A DNA stretch of 64,000 nucleotides, taken from positions 46,428,192 to 46,492,191 of the forward strand of contig OY754464.1 of NCBI GenBank assembly GCA_963575645.1, written 5' to 3'. This document shows, piece after piece, positions 37,538-50,188 of the stretch. Both the position numbers and the translations under genes were made by a program. Numbering within the stretch: the stretch's first letter is position 1; each line of letters begins with the position of its first letter. The notes beneath the pieces are model-generated. The model searched no databases and was not told where the DNA came from. It worked only from the letters and a program-made list of their open reading frames with translations. This DNA is from Xanthostigma xanthostigma (taxonomy: Eukaryota > Arthropoda > Insecta > Raphidioptera > Raphidiidae).

Positions 37538-38386
37538 TCTGCCGAATTTTAAAAATTTTCGCTAACGACCTCAGCTGTTAAGCGTTTATTTTAGATGGAG
37601 AGTCGGGCGTGAATCTACAAAGTGAGCTCTCCCGGTCGTCGGTCCTGGATTTCACGAGGCTACCCTACCGCTTCTACTTTCGTCATATTAAACACTTTTT
37701 TCCCTGAAAATGTCATTGTTTCAGGATTCGGTTAGTTTATTTGTGCATGCCGATTGGACTATTTGTGTAAGAGCATAAAAAGTCAGTAGCTTAGCAACAA
37801 ATTAAGAATTATTGCAAGTGTGATTGCGAAAGTGAAGGAAGGAATTTGCTGGTATCAAATATCAAATCTTGCTATGTTTTAATTGAATAATTTTGAAAAA
37901 TTTGGATTGAAGTACTGTGGTTGAAATCTCGCACGTCAGCAATTTTGGTAACCGAGTCATCAAAAACGAGCCACGATGTTTGCTAAAAGTTGGCGCCCCT
38001 GAGCCAAAGTAACTGATACATTACTATCAAAGCCAAATTACAATAGGCAAAGATTTAAAAAAAATATTGAGTCCGTAACGGTACAACCGACAATAAAATT
38101 GTTGTTTTATAAAATAGTTTACGCCTATACACCAATACACTTTACACAGTATAAATCTCGGGCGTTTTTTCACAACTAATTAAATTTAAATTGACGAATA
38201 TGACCATCGTTGTCGGCAAAATGTTTATTAACATTTTATATTTAATCAGAATGACTAAAGCGATATCATATCATCCATAATAAATTGTGTAAACATTATG
38301 TTACCTTATCAAAGCGTATTTATATGCACTCAAATTAATATGTATATGCACCTATCTTATCCTTAGAAGTTAATTATTTAATAATA

Positions 38387-39006
38387 CAGTAAAACCTCGT
38401 TAACACGAACTCGTAAAAATCAGGCAAAAAGTTCGTGTTATGTGGGAGTTCGTGTAAACCGAGTATGGCATAAAATACAGTCATTTTTTAAGTGTCAAAT
38501 CATGATTTATTTTAAGTAAACATTGAATAATTATTTATTATAAATTATCTAGTAACATTAATTGTTCTTAAATATTATCTGAGTTTGAAAGTTTGTTTTT
38601 ATTTGTTTACAAAATACATTTCAATAAATAAGAGGGGAAACATTTTGAGGTATGTTTCTATTTATAGGATTTCGAATGAATTTTTAATCTCTCAGTCCTT
38701 TGTCTATTTTTAGAATGTGAGTTAATTACTTTTGTAATCCCTTAAGCGAATCTTTTCTTTTAGTTGTATTGTATATTCATTGACCAAAATGATCAAAATA
38801 TATGATTTGAGAATTTTTGTAGTTCGTATTATCCGATAATTAACCGTGAAGGGACGAAAAAGTTGTTCGAAGTTCGTATTAACGAGGGTTCGTGTTAACC
38901 GAATATAATTACATTAAAGCTTATGTGACCATTGTCGAGAGCAAATTTTTGTTCGCGTTAAACCGAAATTCGTGTTAACCGTGTTCGTGTTAACGAGGGT
39001 TTACTG
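38387..39006. mobile_element. pogo/Tigger-like non-autonomous element
   Basis: The ends CAGTAAAACCTCGTTAACAC and GTTAACGAGGGTTTACTG are inverted copies flanked by TA (38385-38386 and 39007-39008), as in the pogo branch of Tc1/mariner. Further GTTCGTGTTAACC motifs repeat near both ends. No transposase remains. Confidence 0.75.
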
Positions 39007-39840
39007 TAATTAATTATTAAACTATTTTGATTGAATTGACAGAATAGTGTTTATTAAATAAAGTAAGTTAAAGAAATGTTTTATGTCAAAAGGTTTCATT
39101 GTACAATCGAGTGTACGAAAAGCTAGGAAAGAATTATTGTTCATCATGTCTCGGGCTTTGGTCATATTAAAGTGAGTCTATTTAGTAAAATTAAGATCGA
39201 AGAAGGCAGTCGAATTCCAGATATGATTTTCAAGTTTCAATAAAAGATAATTTTTAATTATATGCGCCCAACGATCTTATTTTATTCTGATCAAAGCTCC
39301 ATAATTATTTTTTAGCTTTTGTTCACTATCGAACGTACAATAAAACTGTTTATTAAAATTGCGATTTACACCTGGCCGAAATCTGAGCCGATCAGCTAGT
39401 TACCATAATATTGAATAGTCATCGGAACTACACATGTGTGCATAATTTCAACTCAATCCAATAACCAGAAATCAGTACCAAGATTTGAAACACACGTAGA
39501 GAACGTGAAGTTAAAGCGTTGTGTTACGCTACGTGTAAGTAACCATAGATGGCAACAGTGCCGTAGCAGGTAGCTAGGATCATTGGCGCCCAGGGCAAGA
39601 TTCTGATTTCGCGCCCTCAAAAATTATTTGATTGATGTTATGTTTTTCACACCAAACACGTCGTGTAGCTTATAAATAGTGCGCCAGTTGTTAACTGTGT
39701 ACCCTATTACTTTTTTTCGATTTATCTTTGTCATGTCATTTTTTCGCTTCATCGGCTCACAAACTTCCCCTCAATAAAAAAAAAGCCTTAGTATGTAGTA
39801 CTTACACGGTCAAAGTGAAACTTCTTGACTACAATAGGAC

Positions 39841-39935
39841 TCATGTATTTTCAACACCATCTGTTTTCAACTAATTTTACTCAAGTATTTTCAACACCAT
39901 CTGTTTTCAACTAATTTTACTCAAGTATTTTCAAG
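39841..39935 (+). repeat. 40-bp tandem repeat, 2.4 copies
   Basis: Units 39841-39880 and 39881-39920 differ at one position, and a third partial unit follows to 39935. The unit core is TTTTCAACACCATCTG. Confidence 0.85.
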
Positions 39936-40115
39936 TTTCTAGTTCCTACTTCTCACGAACTGTCTCCTTCTACGCTGCTAAGTCAATAGAAAACATATTT
40001 TACACCGTTTAACCTCAAATTAATAAAAGTTTTTTTTTTTTCTAATTGGTCTGTGCATATGGATGTTTAAGTCTATGACTGTAACGACGTGAGGATGAAG
40101 GAGAAGTTGAACATA

Positions 40116-41761
40116 CACTATTGGACAAAAGTAGAGCAACAAAGTGCTTTTATTTTTTTTCATTCAAAAAATTAATTACATAATTGTGATCCCCAGTTAA
40201 TTTTTATGAAATATTATCCCCACAATATTGGGAATATTTCACAATATTTTGGTACACTTTAAACAAAATGAAGGTAGAGAAATATTTATTTTTATAAAAA
40301 TCGACGAAATGAAGTGCGACAAAAGTAAAGCAACAAATGGTGGCAACAGTATTTTATTTTACATATTACGATAAAAAAACCATAAACATATTTAAAAATT
40401 ACAATAGCTAGAAGTATTATGTTAATAGTTAATAGAATATCCATTATTACTTATTACTTGCCGACAACGTCGCGGCATTGAGGCAATCAATTTTTGAATA
40501 GTGCTTTCGGGAAGGTTTGTCCAAACTTCATTGATTTTATTTACCAATGATTGTTTATTTGAAAATAATTGTGTACGAATTCCACGTTCTACTTCTTCCC
40601 ATAGATTTTCAATGGGGTTAAGGTCTGGGGATTGTGCCGGCCAATGCAAAACCCGAACGTTATTTTCTTGAAACCACTCTTGAACAATTCGTGATGAATG
40701 TTTTGGATCGTTATCCTGTTGGAAAATAAAACACAACGGCATTTCCCACTCTGCATAAGGCAACATTACATTTTGCATTATATCTCTGTAGACAAATCGA
40801 TCCATAGTGTCATTAATGAAGTTTAAAGGACCCACCCCATTCCATGAGAAGCAACCCCATAGGAAAACAGAGCCTTTGCCATGTTTAACTGTAGGTGTAA
40901 CGTATTTGGGATTAAACCTTGTGTTAATTGGCCGTCTTACACGCTTCATTCCATCAGAATTGAAAAGTTTGTAACGCGTTTCATCGCTAAATAGAACTTT
41001 TTTCCATTCGTCTACTGTCCAATTTAAATGTCGACGTGCAAATTCAAGCCTAGCCACTCTATTTCTTGCCGAAATAAGCGGCTTTTTAGCAGGGCGTCTA
41101 CTAAATAGCTTTGCGTCTACCAACCTTCTCTGAACTGTCCGTGGACTAACCATAATTTCGGGAATTTCAGCAATAATTCTAGGTGCAGACATCCAAGGAT
41201 CGTTTTGAGAAATTCTTTTAATGCGTCTGTCTGTCCAAATTGTTGTTTTTCTCGGCCTTCCCGATTTCGGTAGATTCTCTAAATGTCCCCTTTCATTGTA
41301 ATTTGAAATTATTTTGGATACGCTGTATCTGGGTAAAACAAACCGTCTTGAAATTGTGGCTTGTATTGTACCTTCCAAGTGTGCATTCACTACTCTCTGC
41401 TTTAAATCTTTCGAAATTGGAATACCTCTTGGCATGATTAATTCAGCACAGAAATATTAATTAAACATAAAATTAGCTCTGCAAAAATATTTTAAGCTTT
41501 ACTTTCACTAAAACCTTTCTTTTCCAGGAAAATATTAAAATGTTGCTTTACTTTTGACGCATTACAATACTGTATTTGACAGTTAACTTCAATATCAGTT
41601 CATTTGTTTTGATTGTTGGAAAAACCTATTGGCGCCGATGAAAGCAGCCTACTTTGATATTTAAAACACAATGTGTTTAATTACGATATCGTGCATTAAA
41701 TATTATAAAATCGCGATTATTTCATTTTTTGAAAGTGTTGCTTTACTTTTGTCCAATAGTG
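40116..41761 (-). mobile_element. Complete Tc1-like transposon with double (IR/DR) ends
   Basis: The 1646-bp element is flanked by TA at 40114-40115 and 41762-41763. The outer ends are CACTATTGGACAAAAGT(A)...GAGCAAC at the left and its inverse at the right. A second copy of the ACAAAAGTAAAGCAAC motif lies about 200 bp inside each end (near 40318-40335 and 41543-41560). This gives the inverted-repeat/direct-repeat arrangement seen in Sleeping Beauty-type elements. The transposase frame is intact. Confidence 0.9.
40422..41435 (-). CDS. Tc1/mariner transposase, 337 residues, intact
   Basis: This enzyme cuts and reinserts its own element at TA sites. The start is ATG (MPRGIPISKDLKQRVVNAHL). An N-terminal paired-like helix-turn-helix region covers about 1-110, with a GRPRK AT-hook-like motif at 59-63. 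The catalytic triad is visible: D151 in FSDETRY, D241 in FQQDNDPKH and E276 in DLNPIENLWEE. There are 34 residues between the last two, so the type is DD34E. There is no stop or frameshift, and length is normal, so the copy may have been active recently. Confidence 0.93.
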   Translation of the reverse strand: MPRGIPISKDLKQRVVNAHLEGTIQATISRRFVLPRYSVSKIISNYNERGHLENLPKSGRPRKTTIWTDRRIKRISQNDPWMSAPRIIAEIPEIMVSPRTVQRRLVDAKLFSRRPAKKPLISARNRVARLEFARRHLNWTVDEWKKVLFSDETRYKLFNSDGMKRVRRPINTRFNPKYVTPTVKHGKGSVFLWGCFSWNGVGPLNFINDTMDRFVYRDIMQNVMLPYAEWEMPLCFIFQQDNDPKHSSRIVQEWFQENNVRVLHWPAQSPDLNPIENLWEEVERGIRTQLFSNKQSLVNKINEVWTNLPESTIQKLIASMPRRCRQVISNNGYSINY

Positions 41762-41763
41762 TA

Positions 41764-43637
41764 CATGAGTCGATTAGTCTCGATAGGTTGAAAATGCACG
41801 AGGTCTACTGTGCTTTGAAAACATTAAAATGAAAACTTGTTACCAATTAAAACGTACCGTATGATAATAATTTTATTGATTTGTGTATCTGTTGGATTAA
41901 TCGTGGGTTAGGCTGCATTTTGAAAAAGACGACTCTAGTGGGATAATTCTTCCATTCGCAGTGCGTAAAGATCAGTTTATCTTTATGCTAATGAATTTTA
42001 CCTGTGTTTCTATTCAAATAACAAATTACAGATAATTACAGGTTACAAGTGACTCACACGTTAACGAGAATATAATGACAGTGAAACAATCTCAACGCCA
42101 TGCCGGTATGCATAAAAAAATGTTTTGGGTCTGTATACACATAGACTGGTCCTTGTGTATGGGTTGAATTCTTTAGGCCATCGAAGAAGTCTCTTCGATG
42201 TCACTGTTTTCTATCGATTCTGGTGCATGTGGCAAAAGATTGGCTGTACAATTAAATCGAGTATCGTGAGTGCAGTTCTCTCAAAACGCATTGCAATTAT
42301 TTTCATTTTACACGAACCATTTCGAACTCCTCTATATCCGAGATTAGTCAGAAACGTTAGAGGACTGAATTTTTTCAGGGAGGTTGTTTTCAAAAATAAG
42401 CAGTATTCCAAATTAAGTGGAATAGTTCCCAAAATACGAGTGTTCAAAAATCACAAATTTTGGTATTCACTGACCGACCGGTCATCATAATTCACAAGCG
42501 TCTGTCGGTGCTATGTTTAGAACGATGTATTGACTACAGCAGAGAAACTAAAATGATTTCAATAGTAAGTCCATTTACTGAACAGAATTCAATCCTGTTT
42601 TGGTTCTAATAGAGTGTTAGAATCGTTTCATGACTTGACCAACAACAAATACCTGTTAATTTTTTATAGTTTGCTTTTTTGCTTATAATAAATCTTTACT
42701 GAAAAACTGCTGTTTTTCCCGTTTGAATTTCTTAAACCTAACTTACAAACCTTTAAAAATTCGATGATATGTAATCCCAAAAACCTTGAATCACTATTCC
42801 GTATTTATTTTAGTTATGAATCGGACATTCGAATGCGCAAATAAACCTTTGCTTATAACGTGTAAACACGCGGTCACAATAAGAGGTTAAAAGATTTTTG
42901 TTTTCTGAATTTAATAAATTAGTATAGGTACTGGATTAATATTCGTCTTTTTTGGTGAAATTTTCCTTCAACCATACGCTATTAGTTTTTTTTGCCCGCA
43001 TCTTACCATTTTTACTTTCGAGCAACGATAATAATGAAGACAGTCTTATAATCGTGCGTATTTTGTTGATGTTAGGAGAATTTTTGTTAGATTCTATTTT
43101 AAACTGATTTTAGTCCCGTATTTTCAAAAAACCTTATTTCACACGCAAAATGTCTCCTACGCTGCTGCGTCAATGGAAGAATACGTTCAGCAACCTTCAA
43201 CCTCAAAATAACAAAGTTTCAGAGCTGAGCAGTGCTGAGAAAGGCTATATTCAACAAAAAAATTCGCGAAGATATAATAATTGGCAATCTATAAATCCGG
43301 GTGAAGCCGGACCGGGCTAGGTTTTTAATACAAAACCCTCACCCTCCCGTTCGGGTAGAGTATAATTAAAACATCGCCGAACATGTATGTCTTCATTTTC
43401 TAAAGAATTTTTTTCCGAGTTTCACGTTTTCAGCTTAAAGCTATTTCGGGGATAGTGGATATCCTTCATGAAAGTTTCCATCCGTTGTGATACGAATTTT
43501 GATAATTTTTCGGACAAAAATCTCTCCGATTTTAACAAAGAATATTCAAGTCAAATTTCGTGTTTCTAACTCAAGCAATTTCAGAAAAAAGACTATTTTT
43601 ATAACTTCTCTTTTCACTCCCTTAGGGGTTGATTAAA
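41764..43637. other. Intergenic, nothing recognised
   Basis: No domain, RNA or clear repeat is visible. The 121-codon frame at 42125-42490 has no recognisable features and starts without context, so I do not call it a gene. Confidence 0.4.
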
Positions 43638-43776
43638 AATAATAATCGAACATGTATTGAATCGTCATTAAAAATAAACAAATACATGTTCGATTATTAT
43701 TCTTATTGTTCTTATCTCTGAAATGTATTGAATCGTCATTAAAAATAAACAAATACATTTCAGAGATAAGAACAAT
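43638..43776. repeat. Two adjacent hairpins with identical 34-nt loops and unrelated stems
   Basis: The same 34-nt core (starting TGTATTGAATCGTCATT) occurs at 43653-43686 and 43724-43757. The first is enclosed by perfect 15-bp inverted arms (AATAATAATCGAACA and its inverse), the second by perfect 19-bp arms (ATTGTTCTTATCTCTGAAA and its inverse). The arms of the two hairpins are unrelated. The core itself has short inverted ends (TGTATT/AATACA). Confidence 0.85.
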
Positions 43777-44263
43777 TTGTCAAAAAGACTGTACACAACA
43801 TTTGGGGTTGAATTTCAAAAAATCCTTTCTTAGTGGATGCTTACGTCACAAAAGGAACTTACTTCCGCTTCAGCGGTTTGGCTTGTACATCATTCAATAA
43901 AACAAGTAGATCGAGAACGCTCTTTATTAAATTGGTATCCGGGCGAAGTCGGACACCGGACAGCTATTACCGAATAAATAATCTAAGGAAATTTGTCAAT
44001 TCCGCGTAAAATTATTCTACACGATGTCTAAAACGGATTAACTATTTATTTTCTGGGATTGTATCTTGCGTGAATTCAAAATGTCTCGATTAACGACCAA
44101 CGCGTAGCTATAATTGCATATAATCCAATTGTGCACCAATTTCATTCACTGTGTCACAAGACTCAATGTCGACGTGGGCCGAAATCACGTGAATTCGACG
44201 ATTCCGTAACTCCTTGCTGACCTATTAGCAGTGGCAGATTATGCATTTGGATGACCTTACAAG

Positions 44264-44773
44264 TAAGGATGCATCGATACGCCTTTTCGCCGATACGATA
44301 CCGATATTCTTTTAAAAGTAGAGACATAAGTTAATATTAGATAATTAAAAATTTTAGTAATTAAAATTAACATTGATGAGATTTTTGTTTAAAAAACAAA
44401 GTTATCTTAAGATTGCGGAGAAAGGCGATTTCGCAAGTCTGTTTGAATAAGACCTGCACTGGAAAATAGTCTCTCAGATGCGACAGAACTCATTTGGAAA
44501 CTAAAGTTTCCCCGAGCATTGTTCGTGCCTCGTATGCAACGAAATAGACGCGAGGCCAAAGCGGGCGGGAGATACAAGACACTCACAAGCGCGGGGTTTC
44601 CCCGAGCATAGTTCGTGCCTCGTTTGCAACGAAATAGACGAGGCAACACGCTCGTTTACACTACATTTTTAAATTAAAGTATCGTTGAATCGGTCATAAA
44701 AATATCGTCGATACCGATATATTATCGGCTAACCCGAAGTATCGCCGATATATCGGTATCGGATGCATCGGTA
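44264..44773 (-). mobile_element. hAT element remnant with transposase C-terminal fragment
   Basis: CTTACAAG at 44256-44263 is repeated at 44774-44781. The ends TAAGGATGCATCGATAC and GTATCGGATGCATCGGTA are inverted copies. Near 44407-44500 the minus strand encodes SVASERLFSSAGLIQTDLRN, the C-terminal dimerisation motif of hAT transposases. The rest of the enzyme is gone. The interior also holds an imperfect direct repeat around TTTCCCCGAGCAT. Confidence 0.75.
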
Positions 44774-45190
44774 CTTACAAGCAAAATAATGATTTTAAGG
44801 CTCTTTTTAATCGACTTCATAAAAAGGAGGAAGTTCTCTATTGACTATTCGATTGAATTTTTTTTATGCCAGTCTGTCGATATTTTCGCCGGCTGTGAAA
44901 GTGTGAACCGATTTCGATTATTCTTTTCTTATTCGATAGAGTAACCTCAAATTTTAGCAAAATCAATTCAGGTTTTAAAAGTTATCGATGTTTACTTTAG
45001 CAGAAATTGAAAATATTTGAATGGCCATCGCTTCTAAATTAAAAACGAATTATCCTTTAAATACAGAACATCGTTTTTCAAAGATGTGTGGATGAGTGAT
45101 AATGCGGTGAATTCTCTGCTTTATCGATTCAAAACTTTATTTTTCGGTTGTGGTTTAAATGACATTGTTACTTTTTCTCAGACTATATAC

Positions 45191-45779
45191 CAGTGGCGGC
45201 CAATCAAGACAAAACACATTATGACGTACGGCGGGCCGCACTGCACGGTGCAGTCTGCACCGCATCGTATAACAATAATCTTCCTAAAAAGTGAACGGAA
45301 TATCTAGATCAATATTTTGCCTTTGGACAGTTAAGTTTTATTTTTAAACGCATTTAAAACTGACAACTTATTAAAACCAACAATGTTGAGCTATTGTCGA
45401 GGATTTTTTTTATAAATTTGAGTTTAGATCACATATATATCTTCTAAGATGCTTTTACGTCAACTTTGTTGATAGCGCGCAACGTCTAAGTTCAAAAATG
45501 TGTTCGCGAGAGTGTATATAGGTACTATATATAATAGAAATGTAGTGTATATTAAATGTTTTATTTAAATGTGTAATTATCCCTGAAGCCTCGGAAAATA
45601 TGACAAACTAGCAGCTATTATAGTTAACTAAATTTCTGGATTAATTTCGATAAAAGTTGCTAATAAAGTAAATTCATTATGTAGTCTATAATCTATATGA
45701 TGGGTGCTGACAAAGGGGTTGCTGGTACTTACTACATGACCTGGGGCTTAGGGCGGCTAAGACTGCAAATCCGCCACTA
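45191..45779. mobile_element. hAT-like non-autonomous element
   Basis: The ends CAGTGGCGG and CCGCCACTA are inverted. The flanks GACTATATAC and GACTATAC differ by a 2-bp indel and look like an 8-bp target duplication. The interior does not encode a recognisable protein. Confidence 0.6.
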
Positions 45780-47114
45780 GACTATACAATATGTACTCGA
45801 AACAGAACCGATGCTATGAAAATGCTATCTACCGCGCATACACTATTTATTCTCGCAGTTATGACGCCGATGACTTCAGCTGTTTAGCGTCTATAATCCA
45901 CAATCTGTCCCTCTCTTACACAATTATGTAGCTGCAGGTGCAATATTATTATACTATCTTTTTTAAGGACAAAATAGTTTATGCAGATGAACGATAACGT
46001 TAGGTGCTTACCTTTAACTGGAACGAATGTAGATCGTAAATTTCAAAACACAAAACGGATCTAAATTATGTCATGTTTACAGTATTTGTCAAACACCAAA
46101 ACAAATTACTTCTCAGAAATATATGCAGTGTCGTTCGACATAATTAAGAATGGGCGATTATGTGTAAATAATTAATATTTATAATAAATAATAATGGCAA
46201 ACAGCAGTCGAATGTTAAAACAAACGATCTGAAAATAATGCATCATAATTTACCAGCGATCAGAATAATTGACTGAAGTTAAATAGGCTAGACGGCGAGG
46301 ATGTAAAAACATTAAAAAGTGCATTATTCGGGCACAGGCGAGATTATTGTTGGAATCGCTTCGTTTTAGGGTGTAGTTCAACCCCATAAGTTTGCTTACA
46401 AATTGTTGGTGTGCTTGATTTTATAGTGGACAATTAGTGACGAAAATAGTGCTTTTTCTCTATTTCCTTCAATATCTCCGTTCCTCTTGACTTTTAGTAT
46501 AGCATATGCATCGAGAAAGTTGTTCCTTATGAAATTTCCTAAAAAATGAGCACTGACAGAGGTCGTTAAGTGCAATTGTTAACTTGTAAATAGCCCTAAA
46601 GTTAAAAAACACTTTCACTAAAAAATTACCGCACATAGATGGCCGAAAATTTTCAAAAATGATGTCTATGTTGACCCAAACATGCATGAATAATTTTAGC
46701 GTCATCGGTGAATTACTTCTCGAGTAATTAAAGATCACTTTTTTTTTGTTTCCTTAATTGCACATTGCGCTATTTTTTACACAAACGGGTTTCGCTGGTA
46801 GGACCAAGCCAGAAAAATCACAAATCCATTCAATTTTAGTATCCCGTTGGAATTTTTGGAAAAAATTAATTCTAACCGATTTTATTTTATTTTATCACAA
46901 TTGGGCTTTTGAATTTAAAAAATGTGCTTTTTTAATTTATTTGAAATAATGTGCCATAAATAGTATTGAATACCGAATAAAAATAACATTATAAAGTCAT
47001 AATGAATAACAAATCAATTAAAATGTATAAAACTTTATAAAATATTACGTGACTCTAAAATGCTCCAGGAATGTTTGCGACGTCATTATGTTAAAAGTTG
47101 TGTATTTGTGTATA
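45780..47114. other. Intergenic, nothing recognised
   Basis: AT-rich DNA with no convincing coding frame, RNA or repeat boundary. A short stretch near 45868 (CTTCAGCTGTTTAGCGTCT) resembles one near 37571, suggesting old repeat material. Confidence 0.35.
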
Positions 47115-47652
47115 TTAGTGATGTGTCGCTGCTGAGCGAGTCGTTCTCGGAGCGGAGCGAATCGCTCTTTTTTTGTGAATGACACACTATTACGGAGCGC
47201 ACACAGCTCAGGCCACAGAGGCACTAGTGAATTTTGCACGCATGGAGTTATCTTTGCTGAGTCATATTATGTTAAACGACACACTGTAAGTGTAATGGTA
47301 CTAAGCTTACAGTGACTTAAACCATTCACATTGACGTCGTTGACAAAGATATAATATTGTAACAATAAACATTATTATTGTTAAGCTTTTATTATATTTT
47401 ATAGTTTATCTGAAATGCGAATAATATAAGATCACAATCATATTAAAATGAGCTCAGAGCTGAGTGTGTGTATTGTGCTGTGCAATGCTACGTGACTAAT
47501 GAGCATACATGATGACAGTTCATACCTCTGCAGTCTGCACACTTGTGTAGTGCGTACTGCAAGTGTCGCTCCTTTGAACGACTCGCTCTGAGCGACTCTT
47601 TTTAGTGAGCGGAGCGCACGGAGCCAGCTTCCCAATAAAGACACATCACTAA
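47115..47652. mobile_element. hAT-like non-autonomous element
   Basis: The ends TTAGTGATGTGTC and GACACATCACTAA are perfect inverted copies. The flanks TGTGTATA and TGTGTATT form an 8-bp duplication with one mismatch. Subterminal GAGCGAGTCG motifs recur inverted near both ends. Confidence 0.75.
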
Positions 47653-47833
47653 TGTGTATTATTATACACGTGCTATCAAAGTAATCATGAATATAAAAAC
47701 AATATAACGTCACACACGTTTTTGGCGCGTTTTTCGATTTAAATTTAAGAATTATTTGTAAATTAAATATAAGTTCTTAATTAGATATGAACTTAAAAAA
47801 GTAGCATTGCTATAAAACATGAATGTGTTATAT

Positions 47834-48941
47834 CAGAGGTTCTCAAACTTTCTTTTCTCATAGACCACTTTCAAAATTTTGCTGGTTCCGGTGGATCCCC
47901 TGCAGCTATATTTCGTAGAAATGTAGCTGCACCATATTCCCAAAACTCGACAAAAAATGTGAAGATTAGATCTAACTATGGAAATTTGCATTGCGGCTAA
48001 GTTCCAACCACGAATGGGGAGTTTTCTAAATGAAATAAGTGAGAATTGATTGGTTAATTAATTGATTGTGCTGTGAGTGGACGTCAAAAAAGTAAAGTTG
48101 GCCAATCAAAAAAGTGATTCCATCCAACTTTACTTTTTAAACGCTTTATATTAGCTTGGGTTGTAACTAACTATGTATGTATGTATGCATGTAACGGAAT
48201 CTTTGAGCATAATTTTCACCAATTTCCCGAAGTCTGATTAATTTGAAACTTTGCATACGTATCAAGGACCGATGACAATGCAATAATTTGATAACAGTTT
48301 CCCATTATCCTTATTAGGACCCCCAGGATTAATAAATTCTTTTATAGATCCTCAAACTAAAAAGTGAAAAATAAAATATAGTTTAAAAAAAACTAAAAAA
48401 CACGCTTTATATCGAACTAAAAAGTAAAAAATAATTTTTTTAAAATAAGCTTAAAAAGCGTTGGGCGCTCGATGTACGAAAATGTGGAACAAAGCGCCCC
48501 ACGCTTTTTAAGCTTATTTTAAAAAAATTATTTTTTACTTTTTAGTTCGATATAAAGCGTGTTTTTTAGTTTTTTTTAAACTATATTTTATTTGACATCT
48601 ACTCACAGCACAAGGAACCAACCAATTCTCACTTATTTCATTTAGAAAACTCCCCACTTGGAGTGGTAAAAATAAAATGAAAAATAGTATATTTTTTTGT
48701 GATGTATTTATTCAAATATGTAACAAGTAACAGTCGCTCAGCCTCTTAAAATATTATCTGCCTACATTGATAGGTAAAATCAAGCCAACATTTTAGTTTT
48801 TCACTATCGAAAGCAAATACATTCTCGTGGACCCCCGCTTACAAATTGTGAACCCCCATTTTTTTGTCACGCCAACGTAGACCCTCGTCGAGTCTCCCTT
48901 GGACCCCTGGGGGCGCACCTGGACCACTTTGGGAACCACAG
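47834..48941. mobile_element. hAT-like element carrying a nested foldback element
   Basis: TGTTATAT is repeated exactly at 47826-47833 and 48942-48949. The ends CAGAGGTTCTCAAACTTT and CACTTTGGGAACCACAG are hAT-type. A second element with ends near 48008 and 48666 (TGGGGAGTTTTCTAAATGAA and its inverse) sits inside, and its own core is a long palindrome about a centre near 48480. Confidence 0.75.
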
Positions 48942-49771
48942 TGTTATATGATCTTTTCATTTATGTAAAAAAATCATTCAAAAACCCAATTTGATAATAC
49001 TGAACATTGCATATTATTCCACGTCTGTTAACCTGGCATTGTCAACACAGCGGAATCATTTTTAAATATGCAGGAATTTGTTACACCAAAATCAACTTTG
49101 TTGCTCTAGTTAATTCGAAAAAAAAAATGAGCACAATTCCAACTTAAGATAAAGCTAGCATTGTCACATTGTAAATCAGGAAAAAATCAAATTTGAAATA
49201 GACAGGAAGTTGTTGCTATTTTGTTTTTATTCTGCTTACAAAAACGTAGTTTTGAGAAAAACGCGTTTAAAGTTTTGATTTCAGATTTCTTACAAAAAAA
49301 TAAAAATGAATATTTACACTAATCAGCTATGCCTGGTGCATAGTAAACCTTCCGTTTCTTCAAAGGCATCGTTTTCTGCTAATTTTTTTGCTCTACTCTG
49401 CGAGAGTATAAAGGTAACGTGATAACAATTGAGAGGTAAGAGCAGGTAAGAGTCTTACCGTAAGACCGTTGCTGCTCTCGACTATATGCTATAGCTTTGT
49501 AAATATTTAATATTTCCGTCTAAAATTTTTACAGTATTTTCTCAATATATTATACTTACTAAAAATGTAAAAAAATAAATTCGATTTTCCGACAATTATT
49601 GTTATTAAATAATGGTTAGTCAGCGTTACCATGGTAGGTACCCATTCTCATATGTGGCCAAAGTAATCGTTGATTCTAACTAATTAGCACAATGGAGTTT
49701 TCCCTATGTACGGTTTTCTGTGATACACCCTGTATAACGCGAACGAATCCGACGTTTCAACTTTCAAGTTA

Positions 49772-50188
49772 AGGCCGCTGCATACAAGGCTAGAAACGCT
49801 GCTAGGAGTTCTGCTAGCTGATAGGCTGGGTACGAAGCTGGAAATGACGTCACTGCGGGCTGGCCTGCTAGCTCACAAGAAAGGTTTTAAAATTAGAACA
49901 TGGGCTATTTTCCCTGCTATATCTGCTGCTAGGTATGAGCAAGAACCAATCAGGAAGCAGTATCTTGTCACGTGGGCACTTGAACAAACTCCCACAAACC
50001 AACATGGCGTCATTCTGCTCAGAGTCAGACATTCGAACTGTCACTGCGCGTGCACCAGATATATTCACAGACAAGCTTGAAAAGTAGTCTCGTGTGAAGC
50101 GAGCAATTAACAGCAATCAAGAAAACCAGCGCTAAAAAACTAGTAGGCAAATCTAGCAGCGATTCTAGCCTCGTGCGTGCAGCGGCTT
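49772..50188. mobile_element. PIF/Harbinger-like MITE with TTA target duplication
   Basis: TTA flanks it at 49769-49771 and 50189-50191. The ends AGGCCGCTGCAT and GTGCAGCGGCTT are inverted copies, followed inward by GGCTAGAA(A/T)CGCTGCTAG on both sides. It is non-coding. The end structure resembles the element at 25045-25621 in type, but the sequence differs. Confidence 0.65.

Noticed and set aside
39841..39935. CRISPR-like array
   Set aside because: Direct tandem units with no spacers, in an animal genome; it is a simple tandem repeat.
42125..42490. 121-codon open frame
   Set aside because: No recognisable motif, unlikely composition for a protein, and no splice context; expected by chance in 64 kb.
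44407..44649. 80-codon frame as an independent gene
   Set aside because: It lies inside a hAT element remnant; its recognisable part is the hAT transposase C-terminus and the rest is a duplicated non-coding segment.
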